In this document: piece by piece, positions 44,801-55,637 of the stretch | Layout of the letters: the number at the start of each line of letters is the position of its first letter | Position numbering within the stretch: the first letter of the stretch is position 1 | The notes under the pieces: generated by a model | What the model saw: only the letters and a program-made list of their open reading frames with translations | Databases searched by the model: none | What the model was told of the DNA's origin: nothing | Translations under genes and position numbers: made by a program | Origin: Pholis gunnellus | Lineage: Eukaryota > Chordata > Actinopteri > Perciformes > Pholidae | Assembly: GCA_910591455.2 (NCBI GenBank) | Contig: OU342808.1 | Location: 27,643,898-27,707,897, forward strand | Reading direction: 5' to 3' | DNA: 64,000 bases

Positions 44801-46883
44801 GTATACATACACCTGAAAATCCCTTAGTAATAACGATGGAGTTTGACAAGAAGAAGAAGATGGATGGATCAATTCCAAACCTTTATGAAACAACAAGAGT
44901 TAAGATACAGCAAGAGGAAGGAAGGTTGGTCAATATGATGCAGTCTACAGGTTTACGAGGTGAGTTCAGGTTCCAGCCTTCCTGATCATCATTACGGAGA
45001 CCTTTACGAACCAGACCGTCTGCAGGGTCGAGTGTTTGAGCCGGTATGTCCTCCAGCTCGCTGAGAGACGAGAGGCTGTTTGTAATGAGAGTGTCTGTTT
45101 TTAGATTTGCGTCTATTTGCCACGCGGTCACATGTCCGACACAACTGAGACCACATCCAGTTTGATCACAGATGACGCAATTCAAAAGACCTCCGTCGAT
45201 CTGCGTCCCTCTGGTAGGTGTAGTCATGGGCGGCAACCTCCGGTACTGCCGAGTAAAGTGTCTTAAAGCTGCATTCTCTCTAGTGTCCACCAGGGGGCGA
45301 CTCCTCTGGTTGTATAGAAGTCTATGAGAAAATGACTCTACTTCTCTCTTGATTTATTACCTCAGTAAACATTGTAAACATGAGTTTATGGTCTCAATCT
45401 CTAGTTTCAAGTCTTCTTCAATACAGCATGATGTTCATTTAGTAAATGATGGTCCATTTAGAGTCAAACAGACCATAAAGCAGGGGATGCTTTAGGGGCG
45501 GGGCTACACGGTGATTGACAGGTCTCTACCAGAGACGTATACGGCGTCTCTACGTCACTCCTCCTCAGTCCAGATATGGTCACTTCCTGTTCACTGGTTG
45601 CAAAAAAGCCAAGATGGCGAGAGGCTTCAAAATGTCCACAAACCAATGAGTGACGTCACGACATCTACGTCCACTTCTCATAGACAGTCTATGGGAAAGA
45701 GACACTTTGCCCAGATGGTCTTCTACTAGACCCAGACCAGGGAGGGGAGCTTGTATGTGGGCACCAGGAGGTTGAGGTTGAGGTATCCACCATATTCTCA
45801 ATGGCGGCCATTTTGCTCTATGGCGGTGGAATCTCCCGGGTAGCTGTGGGGAAGTGGTCCAAACATTTGACGTGTGTGTTTAAAACAATCAAACGTTGGC
45901 AGAGAAGTCTGTGAAGATCTCTAAAAGAATCCGTCTGACGAGCACTTCTGATGGACTTTACTGCTGCTCTTGAACCCAGTGGAGACTTGATTGGGGACAT
46001 CATTGGGTGGTAAAAGGACCATTTTAAGGAAGAAAGACCCTCTGAGGCGGTGACAGTTGGAGCGCTACGAAAAATAACGCACCATAATTCATAGATATCC
46101 CCCGAAATTATTTTGTATGCGATCCACGAAATCATCAATGGGGAAGTATAAAGACTGCAAAAGCACACAGATGGCAGGCGAGAGGGGACACGGATCAGTC
46201 CAACCCTAACCCGTGTGAAAGTCAACGTTCTTCTGTTACAGTTATTTTAACCAAAACCACCATCTTCTCCTAAAACTACGTAGTTTTGTTGTCTAAACCT
46301 GAGTTTATTGTGACGACAGAAGTTTATTTTGAAAGGACTGTATTCATGTTACGAGGAGAAATTGTCACGTGTTGCTGGACCTTTGTTGGAAAACACACAC
46401 TGCACATCTTGAGGTACTTGTACTTTACTTCAGTATTTCCATCTTCTGCTACTTCAAACTTCTGCTCAACTACATAGTTACTGTGCAGACTAAGATTCAC
46501 ATTAGAAACATATGATGAACTTTTAAAACAATGCATACCGAGTGTATTAAACGTAGTTTTCTTCTACTGTGAGACTGGTAAAGTGTATTAAACGTAGTTT
46601 TCTTCTACTGTGAGACTGGTAAAGTGTATTAAACGTAGTTTTCTTCTACTGTGAGACTGGTAAAGTGTATTAAACGTAGTTTTCTTCTACTGTGAGACTG
46701 GTAAAGTGTATTAAATCTAGTTTTCTTCTACTTGCTGCTGTGTAGCTGAGTGGTTTCGTACTTTTTCAGAGCGCTCGTGTTCTTCCTCTTCTCTTCGCTC
46801 TCAGCATGTTGACTGCCGCTGTTGATCTTCTTCTCCCAGAACGTCTTGATGTGCAGTCCGTCGTGGATCTTTGCCACGTTCAT
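41827..46883 (-). CDS. fam240a: FAM240A-like small protein, two coding exons
   Basis: Exon 1 is 46762-46883 (MNVAKIHDGLHIKTFWEKK, then ESEEKRKNTSALK), ending AAAAA|GTACGA. Exon 2 is 41827-41932 (LRDEWTIRLDNRTKHLKRL, NDNARKVQVESAEQT, stop). Joined in frame they give 75 residues. The pattern FWE+.I...ESEE+R...SALKKLRDEW matches the FAM240 family of short, helical, basic proteins of unknown function. FAM240A lies beside LRRC2 in mammals, and LRRC2 is the next gene here, which supports the call. The 4.8-kb intron holds a long TTAGGG-containing minisatellite. AATAAA on the minus strand at 41780-41785 lies 42 bp past the stop. It is too short to appear as a long open frame. The symbol is assigned from family motif and synteny. 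Confidence 0.77.
42071..43318. repeat. 23-bp TTAGGG-containing minisatellite, about 54 copies
   Basis: Period 23 bp with core TTAGGGCTGGTTCAGGTTTA. Variants swap TTTATAG for CTTTAG, GGGCTG for GGACTG or GGTTC for GGCTC, in mixed order. It fills about 1.25 kb of the FAM240A-like intron. Confidence 0.95.
43850..44155 (+). repeat. Dispersed 300-bp repeat, copy 1
   Basis: Shared with 45,245-45,545 (inverted) and 49,570-49,810 (direct). Contains GTAGCCCCGCCCCTAAAGCA and GTCGCCCCCTGGTGGACACT. Non-coding; likely MITE or SINE-like. Confidence 0.85.
44165..45240. other. FAM240A-like intron, remaining unique sequence
   Basis: No gene recognised. Holds a long G-run/(GGGGT) block at 44,538-44,572 followed by a G-rich stretch to about 44,730. 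Confidence 0.4.
45245..45545 (-). repeat. Dispersed 300-bp repeat, copy 2
   Basis: Reverse complement of 43,850-44,155. Confidence 0.85.
46542..46735. repeat. 41-bp tandem repeat next to FAM240A-like exon 1
   Basis: About 4.7 copies of a 41-bp unit with core TAAACGTAGTTTTCTTCTAC, starting about 27 bp into the intron from the exon 1 donor. Confidence 0.92.
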
Positions 46884-47622
46884 CTGTAACAACATTAACA
46901 TTAAACATGAACATTAAAGAGCAGCTTCAGGTGTGTTTCACTGCCCCCTGCTGGTTTAAAGGGTTAAACTCTGCTGCTCCTTTAAACCGTGATGTCATCG
47001 TGTACTGAGTACAACCCTAACATACATGTGTACTGCAGAGCGTTATTATACTGAGGTTATGTTACTGAAGTACTACCAAAGATACCAGATACTCAGATCC
47101 TCTACTTAAGCACTTTTACTTAATACCTCATCATGTATTCAAATATTCAAAATATGCAACAAAATGTACTTAAAGTATCAAAAATAAACATCACTTTACT
47201 GAAGGCAACATCAGTTTGGTAGTTAAAAGTACAAAGACGTATTATATTCTATTTATATTCTAACTGGTTCATGTAAAAACATCTACAGCTGATAAATATA
47301 GTGGAGTAAAACTATATTAAATAGAATCAAATGAAAATAATTACATTGAAGTTGAACTGTTGTACAGTAAACAGTAAATGTAGATACTTTACACACTGAT
47401 ATTATTATTTCACTTTGATTTGATTTGATTTAATTGACATAATACCTTTTCATATCATATACTTTGCATATCATCGTATAATGTTAATACAATATTTACT
47501 CTTTAAAGCAGCTTTACAGTTTGTTAAATTAGGCATGAAATTCCAACAAAATACAACTATATGTTCTAAATATTATATATTCTAATTTAATCCTAATAAC
47601 ATGGAATTAAATCCATCTGAAC

Positions 47623-47657
<35 letters not shown>

Positions 47658-47937
47658 TCCACACTGGACTGTGTAAAGACTGATGATAAAAACTTCATAA
47701 TTAAAGCAGTTACAAACACGTTTGACTGAAGTCACTGACTGTAAAGAAAACAGGAAAACAGTAACTACTTCAGTGCAGAAGACTAAATCAATAAATCAAT
47801 TAACTTTAAACACTGAAAGATAAAAAATAACATTTGATTTGAAATCTTTTTTTGGATTTTAGACTAAAAACACTGAAAAAGACCAAACAAACCTTCAGAG
47901 GTTCAACTGAGCGTCCGTCAGCCTCACCGAGTGGATG

Positions 47938-47994
<57 letters not shown>

Positions 47995-48900
47995 AGCAGA
48001 AATAGATGTTTTACATGTGAAACTCCGACTGTAAATCTGTCAGTAAATCTGATCTTTTATTCTCTCTCTCTCCCCCCCCCTCAGTGAACTCACTGTACTG
48101 GAATCTAACTGGACTTCAGGGACACACTGGGTGTGAGAGACATGGACAGAGAGGGAGGGAGGGAGGGAGTGAGTGATGGAGGGAGAGCACAGAGGTGTGA
48201 ATGGACTTATTTATAGAAGTAGTTTTTGATTTCCTGAAGCTCTGAAGTAGTTTTCTTCATAAAGGAACCGTCTAGAAGTAGTAAAAGTACTAATACGACA
48301 CTGTGAAAATCCTCCGCAACAAGTAAAAGTCCTGCATTCAAAGAGAATGATCAGGTAAATGTAGCTCGAAGTAGTAAAGAAATCCTTTAATTTAATTTAG
48401 TGAGTTGAGATTTTACATCAATGTATCAGAGGACTCAACAGCACGACTCAACACAGACTTTAAAATAAAAGTCTTTGGTAGAAAACAGAGATCTAAACTC
48501 ACCTGAACAGTCCAAGAACCTGGAGAATGATCGAAATAACACAAAAAAAACCAGAACGAATGTTCAGTGAAAGAGGACACAGACTAAGTTATAAAGAGGG
48601 ACAGGTGACAGAGAGCTAAACAGATGATTTTCCACTAGTTTTAACATCGATTTCTGTTCATTTCTATTAAAATCAGCCTGCAAAGAGCTTTGACATTTGT
48701 TTCATAAATCTCAAGGTCCATTTGTGAGGCATTCTGGAGCTTTCTATCACATCCCATGATGCTCTTCAGGAGACGATGTTTTGACTTGTTTTCCGTGTGA
48801 ATGAATGAATAAAATGCCAACGTGAACTGTTAGTTTATTCCACCCGACGGCTGTTCAAATGATGCGGATGAAGATCATTGATGTGATTGTAGAGCGCTCC

Positions 48901-48931
<31 letters not shown>

Positions 48932-49145
48932 TGTCAGCACTCTGTATGCTCCCTGACAGCCGCCACGTCCTGAATCATTGAAGAAAAATAACACACACAC
49001 ACACACACACGTGTGTGTATATGTGTGTGTGTGTGTGTGTTGTAGACATTTATATCCCGCAGACGATGAAGGCACGCTGTGTGTGCAGAAACACAAAGTG
49101 ATCTGCTTTTACAATGATGTCATGAACTTCAGAACACACTTTACA

Positions 49146-49241
<96 letters not shown>

Positions 49242-49328
49242 TCAGATGGGTGACTACACGTTTGGCATTTCAGCCCTCTCGGGATGTGTTACGATCCTTC
49301 CCTCGGGTGTGAAACACACACACTCTCA

Positions 49329-49387
<59 letters not shown>

Positions 49388-49569
49388 CTATAAACAGTCC
49401 GTCACACGGCTGCTGTTATGTGACTCTTAAAACAACCACAGTGAACAGCAGGAAGTCGTCAGATTGATTCCATTTCTCATGTCTGCAAGCTAAATATGAA
49501 GCTGAGGCTTCATGCAGCTGGTCAGCTTAGCTTAGCATGTAGACTGGAAACAGAGGGAAACAGCTAGCC

Positions 49570-49830
49570 TCACCGTGTAGCCCCGCCCCTAAAGCATCCC
49601 CTGCTTTATGGTCTGTGTGACTCTAAATGGACCATCATTTACTAAATGAACATCATGCTGTATTGAAGAATACTTGAAACTAGAGATTGAGACCATAAAC
49701 TCATGTTTACAATGTTTACTGAGGTAATAAATCAAGAGAGAAGTAGAGTCATTTTCTCATAGACTTCTATACAACCAGAGGAGTCGCCCCCTGGTGGACA
49801 CTAGAGAGACGTAGAGTCATTTTCTCATAG
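49570..49830 (+). repeat. Dispersed 300-bp repeat, copy 3
   Basis: Direct match to 43,860-44,125. Its end is locally duplicated (CATTTTCTCATAGAC occurs twice). Confidence 0.85.
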
Positions 49831-50079
49831 ACGTCTACACAACCAGAGGAGGGACAGTTATCTGTGTGTCTGTGTTAAATCCAGAAATGTGTCCGGTAGA
49901 GCTGACTGGACTAACAGGCAGACAGAGTTTGAGGGATTTGTGGGCACAATTAGACACGACTGTTAGTATTCAACGCCAGAAACACTCAGAGAGAAGATGG
50001 TCTGTTTCTGTAGAGTTCTTCTTGATGCTCGTCATGCAGGTTCACCAGAACCTCCTTCAGCTCAGACTCCAGCAGAGAC

Positions 50080-50380
50080 CGGTCCACCGTGGACAGACCC
50101 AGATCCTCCAGCAGAGACCCGGTCCACCGTGGACAGACCCAGATCCTCCAGCAGAGACCCGGTCCACCGCAGACAGACCCAGATCCTCCAGCAGAGACCC
50201 GGTCCACCGTGGACAGACCCAGATCCTCCAGCAGAGACCCGGTCCACCGCAGACAGACCCAGATCCTCCAGCAGAGACCCGGTCCACCGTGGACAGACCC
50301 AGATCCTCCAGCAGAGACCGGTCCACCGTGGACAGACCCAGATCCTCCAGCAGAGACCCGGTCCACCGTGGACAGACCCA
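50080..50380. repeat. 40-bp minisatellite, about 7-8 copies
   Basis: Unit with core CAGCAGAGACCCGGTCCACC, period 40 bp (one 39-bp unit); CCGTGG and CCGCAG variants occur. Open in all frames because it has no stop, but the period is not a multiple of three. Confidence 0.92.
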
Positions 50381-51049
50381 GATCTGGCTCCACCTGCAGC
50401 CTTGGACCTGCAGTCGGAGCTCCGGAGGGAGGAGGAGAGCTCAGCTCCTGGCAGCAGCAGCGTCTCCTCCTCCTCCTCCTCCTCCTCCTCCTCCTCCTCC
50501 AGGAGCAGAGCTTTTCCTCTCTGCTGGAGACCCAGGACGTATTGCTGGACCCGCTGGAGGGAAGGGAGGCACAGGAGAACCAGGACCAGGACTGAGAGGG
50601 TCAGACTGTCAGACCTGCTGCAGTAACATGAGAGGTTTTCTAAAGAGACTCTGGAGCTCAGAAAATAATGTTATGCACACAACATAGTAATACTCTCACA
50701 TACGTTATTATGCAACAACATACATGTTTTCATTTTTAAGGTCTCTGCTGTTAATAAAGAAATAAATACATAATGACCTCACGGGAAACACCAACCTGAG
50801 TCATTTAAAAACTAAAAGTCAGCATACAACAATGCATCACATTTAATAAGTTGATCACATGTTTCGTGTATAAAATCTAAATAATTAAATGTAGTGAAGT
50901 AGAAGTAGCAGAAAATGGAAACACTCAAGTACAAGTACCTCAAAGTTGTACTGAATCAACACTGAAGAGACAAACAGAAGCTGTGATGTTCTCCTTCACA
51001 CTGAGGTTGAAGAGACCTCTGGTGGATCTGGATGGAAGTACAGGGATCA

Positions 51050-51098
51050 GGATCAGGATCAGGATCAGGATCGGGATCAGGATCAGGATCGGGATCAG
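51050..51098. repeat. (ATCAGG)n hexamer repeat
   Basis: GGATCA hexamers with two GGGATC variants, about eight copies. Confidence 0.9.
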
Positions 51099-51659
51099 AC
51101 TTCCTGTTGTAGTGTTAATAATAATATACAGATTAAAGTTCTTAATGATAAAAGAAGGAAGTGTATGAATGAAGAGTACAAAGTGTTTATGTTGTAACTC
51201 TGATCTCAATAAAACTGCTGTACATCACTAACGGAGTACTTTTACAGGACTGTACTTGTACTTTACTTGAGTCTTTTATTTTCATACAACTTTCTACTTC
51301 ACCACATTTACAAATTCATACTTTTACACAAAAATCATCTAAAGAGCTCCTGACAGCTCCTAACAGTTAGACCATTAATCAATTACCACAGGAATCAATC
51401 AGTTTAATAATCAATTAGTTCATTAATATAATGATTGAGAGAAAATGTATATAAATCATTTTCAATGGTTGTCACAAAAAGTATTTTTTTTCTGCAAAAA
51501 AATAGCAGCTGGTTCCAGATGTGATAAAATTAATAATGTTAATGGAATAATATTAATAGAGTATTTTTTACAGTGTGGTATTAGTACATTTATTGTAGTA
51601 AAGGATCGTAATACTTTAATACGTAATACTCAGGAAACAATTTCCAAATAAAATCAATA

Positions 51660-51830
51660 TGACAAGGAATAACAGTAAACTGTTAGTTAACTGTTAACTA
51701 ACAGTTAACTAGTTAACTAACAGTTTACTGTTAACTAACAGTTAACAGTTAACTAGTTTACTTAAACTGTTAACTAAACTGTTAGTAAACTGTTAGTTAA
51801 CTGTTATTAAACTGTCAGTAAACGGTTAGT
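51660..51830. repeat. Palindromic TTAACTAACAG array
   Basis: Repeated GTTAACTAACAG and its complement CTGTTAGTTAAC alternate, so the stretch can fold on itself in many registers. Confidence 0.85.
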
Positions 51831-52480
51831 ACTCTTCCTCCTACTGATACTACTGCTTGTAGTACTGTAGTAGTACTGTTAGTAACAGTGTATTTGTACT
51901 GTACTACTACTGCAGTGCAGAGCCAAACATACCATCAGTGTGAGTTCATGTATTTAAAGAAGCTGAACACACGTGCTGTGAATATCTTTACATTGTGTTG
52001 ACTGTAAACGTCACACAGACGGATATTTATAGATGAAACACAAACAGCTGTTTCGATGTACAAATACTTCATGTGACATTAAAAACGAAAGAAATATTAA
52101 ACCAGTTTTTTTAAATCGTTAAATCATCTGAACTGTTATCTGTGAATTTATGAAAAAGTAAAAAAAAAAAACTGTTTTCAGGTTTTTAACACTTTTAACA
52201 CTTGTGTTGTTTCCTACATTTAAAGGGTTAATTCATCTGTATGGTGGCCTTTTAGGACAATCTTTTAAAGTTAACCCCTCCCTTAGATTAACAACAACGC
52301 TTCCTGTCCACCATGAACCGTCTTCCTCCACGTTTAATGCTACGTCACTTCCTCTGCCCGTCGCTTTGTCACGAGTTTAACTCGTTTGTCCACGAGAACA
52401 ATGATCCTGATCGATTTTTCATTTAATTTTCATCCTGAGCGTCATTAAACAACAGATCATTTGTGTCCCCCTGCTGGTTT

Positions 52481-53296
52481 CTATGGAAGCCCATTACTGC
52501 CAGCAAAAAAAAAAGAAATCCACCCAAAAAAAGAAAAGAAAAAAAGGTTATGATGTTTTTTTATTTTATTTTATTTAACTGGAAAAAAGTAAAAAAAAAA
52601 AAAAAAAAAAAAGATCATGATGTTTTGTTTTTTTTATTTTATTTTATTTAACCGGAAAAAAGAAAAAAAAAAAAGATCATGATGTTTTTTTTATTTTTAT
52701 TTTATTTTATTTAACCGGAAAAAAGAAAAAAAAAAAAGGTCATGATGTTTTGTTTTTTTTATTTTATTTTATTTAACCGGAAAAAAGTCAAAAAAAGTCA
52801 AATAGAGATTAGAAGTGCGCATGCGCTTCAGTGACAATCTCCTCACAGGTCCCTTCATCCCCTCGCCAGTCTTTCCATGAAAACAACATGCAATTCTACA
52901 CAAGGTAACTATTACTGGTGACTTTTGTAAATGTTAGATGTTATATATCATTATAAAGTCTTTTAGTCAGTCCACTGTTGCAGCTAAACATATTACAAGA
53001 TTGCTGTTAATGTAGCTTTGACAATAATATATTTTAACTCTCGAAGGGACCTGTGAGGAGATCGTCACTGAAGCGCATGCGCACTTCTAATCTCTATTTT
53101 TTTTAAATTATTTTTTTACTTTTTTCCGGTTAAAGAAAAAAAAAAGAAGAAAAAAAAACATCATGATCTTTTTTTTTTTTTTTTACTTTTTTCCGGTTAA
53201 ATAAAATAAAATTAAAAAAAAAAACCATCATAATCTTTCTTTTTTTTTTTTGGGTGGATTTCTTTTTTTTTTGCTGGCAGGAATGGGCTTCCATAG
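52481..53296. mobile_element. Fold-back / long inverted-repeat element
   Basis: Left outer end CTATGGAAGCCCATT mirrors right outer AATGGGCTTCCATAG. The inner arm ends GAAGTGCGCATGCGCTTCAG and AGGAGATTGTCACTG-like are mirrored at 53,040-53,095. The unique centre is about 184 bp. Arms carry A/T-rich 60-65-bp subrepeats (AACCGGAAAAAAG core): about four at left, two at right. No open frame; probably a non-autonomous fold-back transposon. Confidence 0.75.
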
Positions 53297-54129
53297 GTTC
53301 CAGATGTAATGATATTAATGAGGTTAATGTATTAGTAATAATATTAATTACAGTGTATTTGTACTATGTGGAGTATTTTAGAGTATGGTATTAGTACATT
53401 TACCGTAACAGAGTATTTCTTTTAATCAAAAAGGTGGAAAACTCGAGAAAACAGGAAGTACCACCAAACATGACACACGAGCAGCGAGTTTAAAAATAAA
53501 ACAGGAAATAGACTAAACAAAAAAACAAACAAATGTAAAACTAACGCAAACAACTGACACGTACTTTTATTGTACAATGTACTAGTAGGTACCAGTACTT
53601 TTTACTAAAATATTTCCATTTCCTACTTCATACTTGTACTCCACTGCGTACATCTCAGAGGTAAATATCTTTTTACTGCTTCACGTTTATCTGAATACTT
53701 CACAGATTTGATGATTAAAACTAATAAATGATGATGTTACATAATAAACAAAACTACCAGCAGTATATAAAGTCATTAAAATGAAGAACACATGGATGCA
53801 TCAATAAATAAATACAATAATATTATATATAGTATTCTGCATTATGAGTACTTTTAAACTTTTTATTTTGATGCCGATACTTTTGTACTTTCACTTGTGT
53901 AACATTGTGAACAAAGCACTTTTACTGTATAGAGTATTCAGGGTGGTAGTACTACTTGTACTGCAGTAAAACTTCTTCCAGGAACTCTTAATGTGAAGCT
54001 GAAGAAATGAAGTTTCCTGTTTTTACTCCAAAAAGATGATCATTGATCCAGATGAATGTGAGGCAGCAGCGTCATGTGACACACAGCAGGGGTCACAGCT
54101 CAGCTGCTAAAAATAGCATGCTGTGTCAC

Positions 54130-54188
<59 letters not shown>

Positions 54189-54416
54189 GTCAGATCTCAG
54201 TAAACAAGCTGGTGAGAGGGCGTTAGGACGTTAACAGGGACTCACAGGTAAGAAAACACTTTGTTTGAATCACAGCTGGAAGTCGTTTATTATATTATTA
54301 TTATTATTATTATTTACATGATGATAAATCAAAGTGGACTCTTGATGATAAACAGGACGTCTCCATCTTAAAGTGAACACATGAAACTCATTCCTTCTCC
54401 TTCGTCTCTTTACTGT

Positions 54417-54468
54417 CCTCCTGTTTAGCATGTTAGCATCCCAGCATGCTAACATGCTAAACAGGAGG
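54417..54468. repeat. Perfect 23-bp hairpin with 6-nt loop
   Basis: Arms 54417-54439 and 54446-54468 are exact reverse complements (TTTAGCATGTTAGCAT core), loop CCCAGC. About 280 bp upstream of the LRRC2 start. Confidence 0.88.
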
Positions 54469-54745
54469 AGTGGTTCTTCCTCTGGGGATCATGAATACAT
54501 GTCTGAAGATGCAGAACGTCACAAAGTGCTTCACACAAGAAAACAACCGTAGAATAGACAAAAGTACTGTACTTTGAGTACTACGTCTCCTCCACTACGT
54601 TGTACTTTTTACTGTACTACATCTCAGAGGTACATATTCAGCTTCAAAATAAAGTATAAATATACATTACTGATTTTGTAAAATCAGATTGTGTCTCTGG
54701 TCTTGAGATGAAGGTCTGCTCCTCCTCTTCCTCTCTCCAGCAGCG

Positions 54746-55227
54746 ATGGGTCTCGGCAGGAAGCTGGACGTCCCGGTCAGCGACTTGTCTCTGATCAGAG
54801 ACATGTGGGAGGTCCGAGTGAAGAAACACAGACAGAAACAGAGGAAGGAGCAGGAGAGGGTCGAGCAGAGCGCCCTCCCAAAGTAATTACTCTGTTATTA
54901 CACGCTGTACTGTGAATATACGTGTACTAGGAACTAGTGTTATAACTGAGGAATGTTGAACAGAGCACATTAGAAGAACTAAACTTCACGTCAACAGTGT
55001 TACTGGAACTGGAAATGTTTCTGTCTGTGTGTAACGTGGTTCCTCTTGACCTGTGAGGTCACAGATGATCTCAGTAACATGAACACACATAACTCATTTA
55101 TTTATATCCAAACATCAGGGCTGCAGGTCAACAGTGACACAAAGGTCACGAAGTCAAAGAACGAACAGCCAGTCTGTCTGAAATCTGATCTGAAGTTAAC
55201 ATGAAGCTGCAGAGTATTCATTAACAC

Positions 55228-55267
<40 letters not shown>

Positions 55268-55606
55268 GACTGTCTGTCTGTCTGCCTGTGTGGAGGATCG
55301 ACCAGCAGTGGCAGTATCGTATCTACTGTAAAACACTGAAGACAGAAGAACTGAACCTTCTGCATCGTTACCTGGAGAGATCTACACTGACTGGTGTACA
55401 GGTGAACACAGGTAAATACTACAGGTAAATACTACAGGTAAATACTGCTGCACACAGGTAAATACTACAGGTAAATACTGCTGCACACAGGTAAATACTA
55501 CAGGTAAATACTGCTGTACACAGGTAAATACTACAGGTAACTAATGCCGCACACAGATAAATACTACCTAGGTATATTGCTGATCATGTTGCTGTGTATC
55601 TGTTCA

Positions 55607-55637
<31 letters not shown>

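Larger units (their letters stand above)
46884..54740. other. Intergenic, FAM240A-like to LRRC2
   Basis: No gene recognised. Contains (CA)n/(GT)n tracts (47,940-47,994; 48,905-48,930; 49,149-49,240; 49,337-49,385; 54,131-54,185), a 40-bp minisatellite (50,080-50,380), a palindromic array (51,660-51,830), a fold-back element (52,481-53,296) and MITE-like TACTTTTACT-rich fragments (47,090-47,330; 48,240-48,380; 51,230-51,310; 53,560-53,730; 54,560-54,650). A 5' UTR exon of LRRC2 may end at CACAG|GTAAGA near 54,248. Confidence 0.45.

Noticed and set aside
50089..50595. Plus-strand frame with poly-Leu and QEQSFSSLLETQDVLL
   Set aside because: Made of a 40-bp repeat plus (TCC)n; no splice sites or family match. 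Kept only as a low-interest note.
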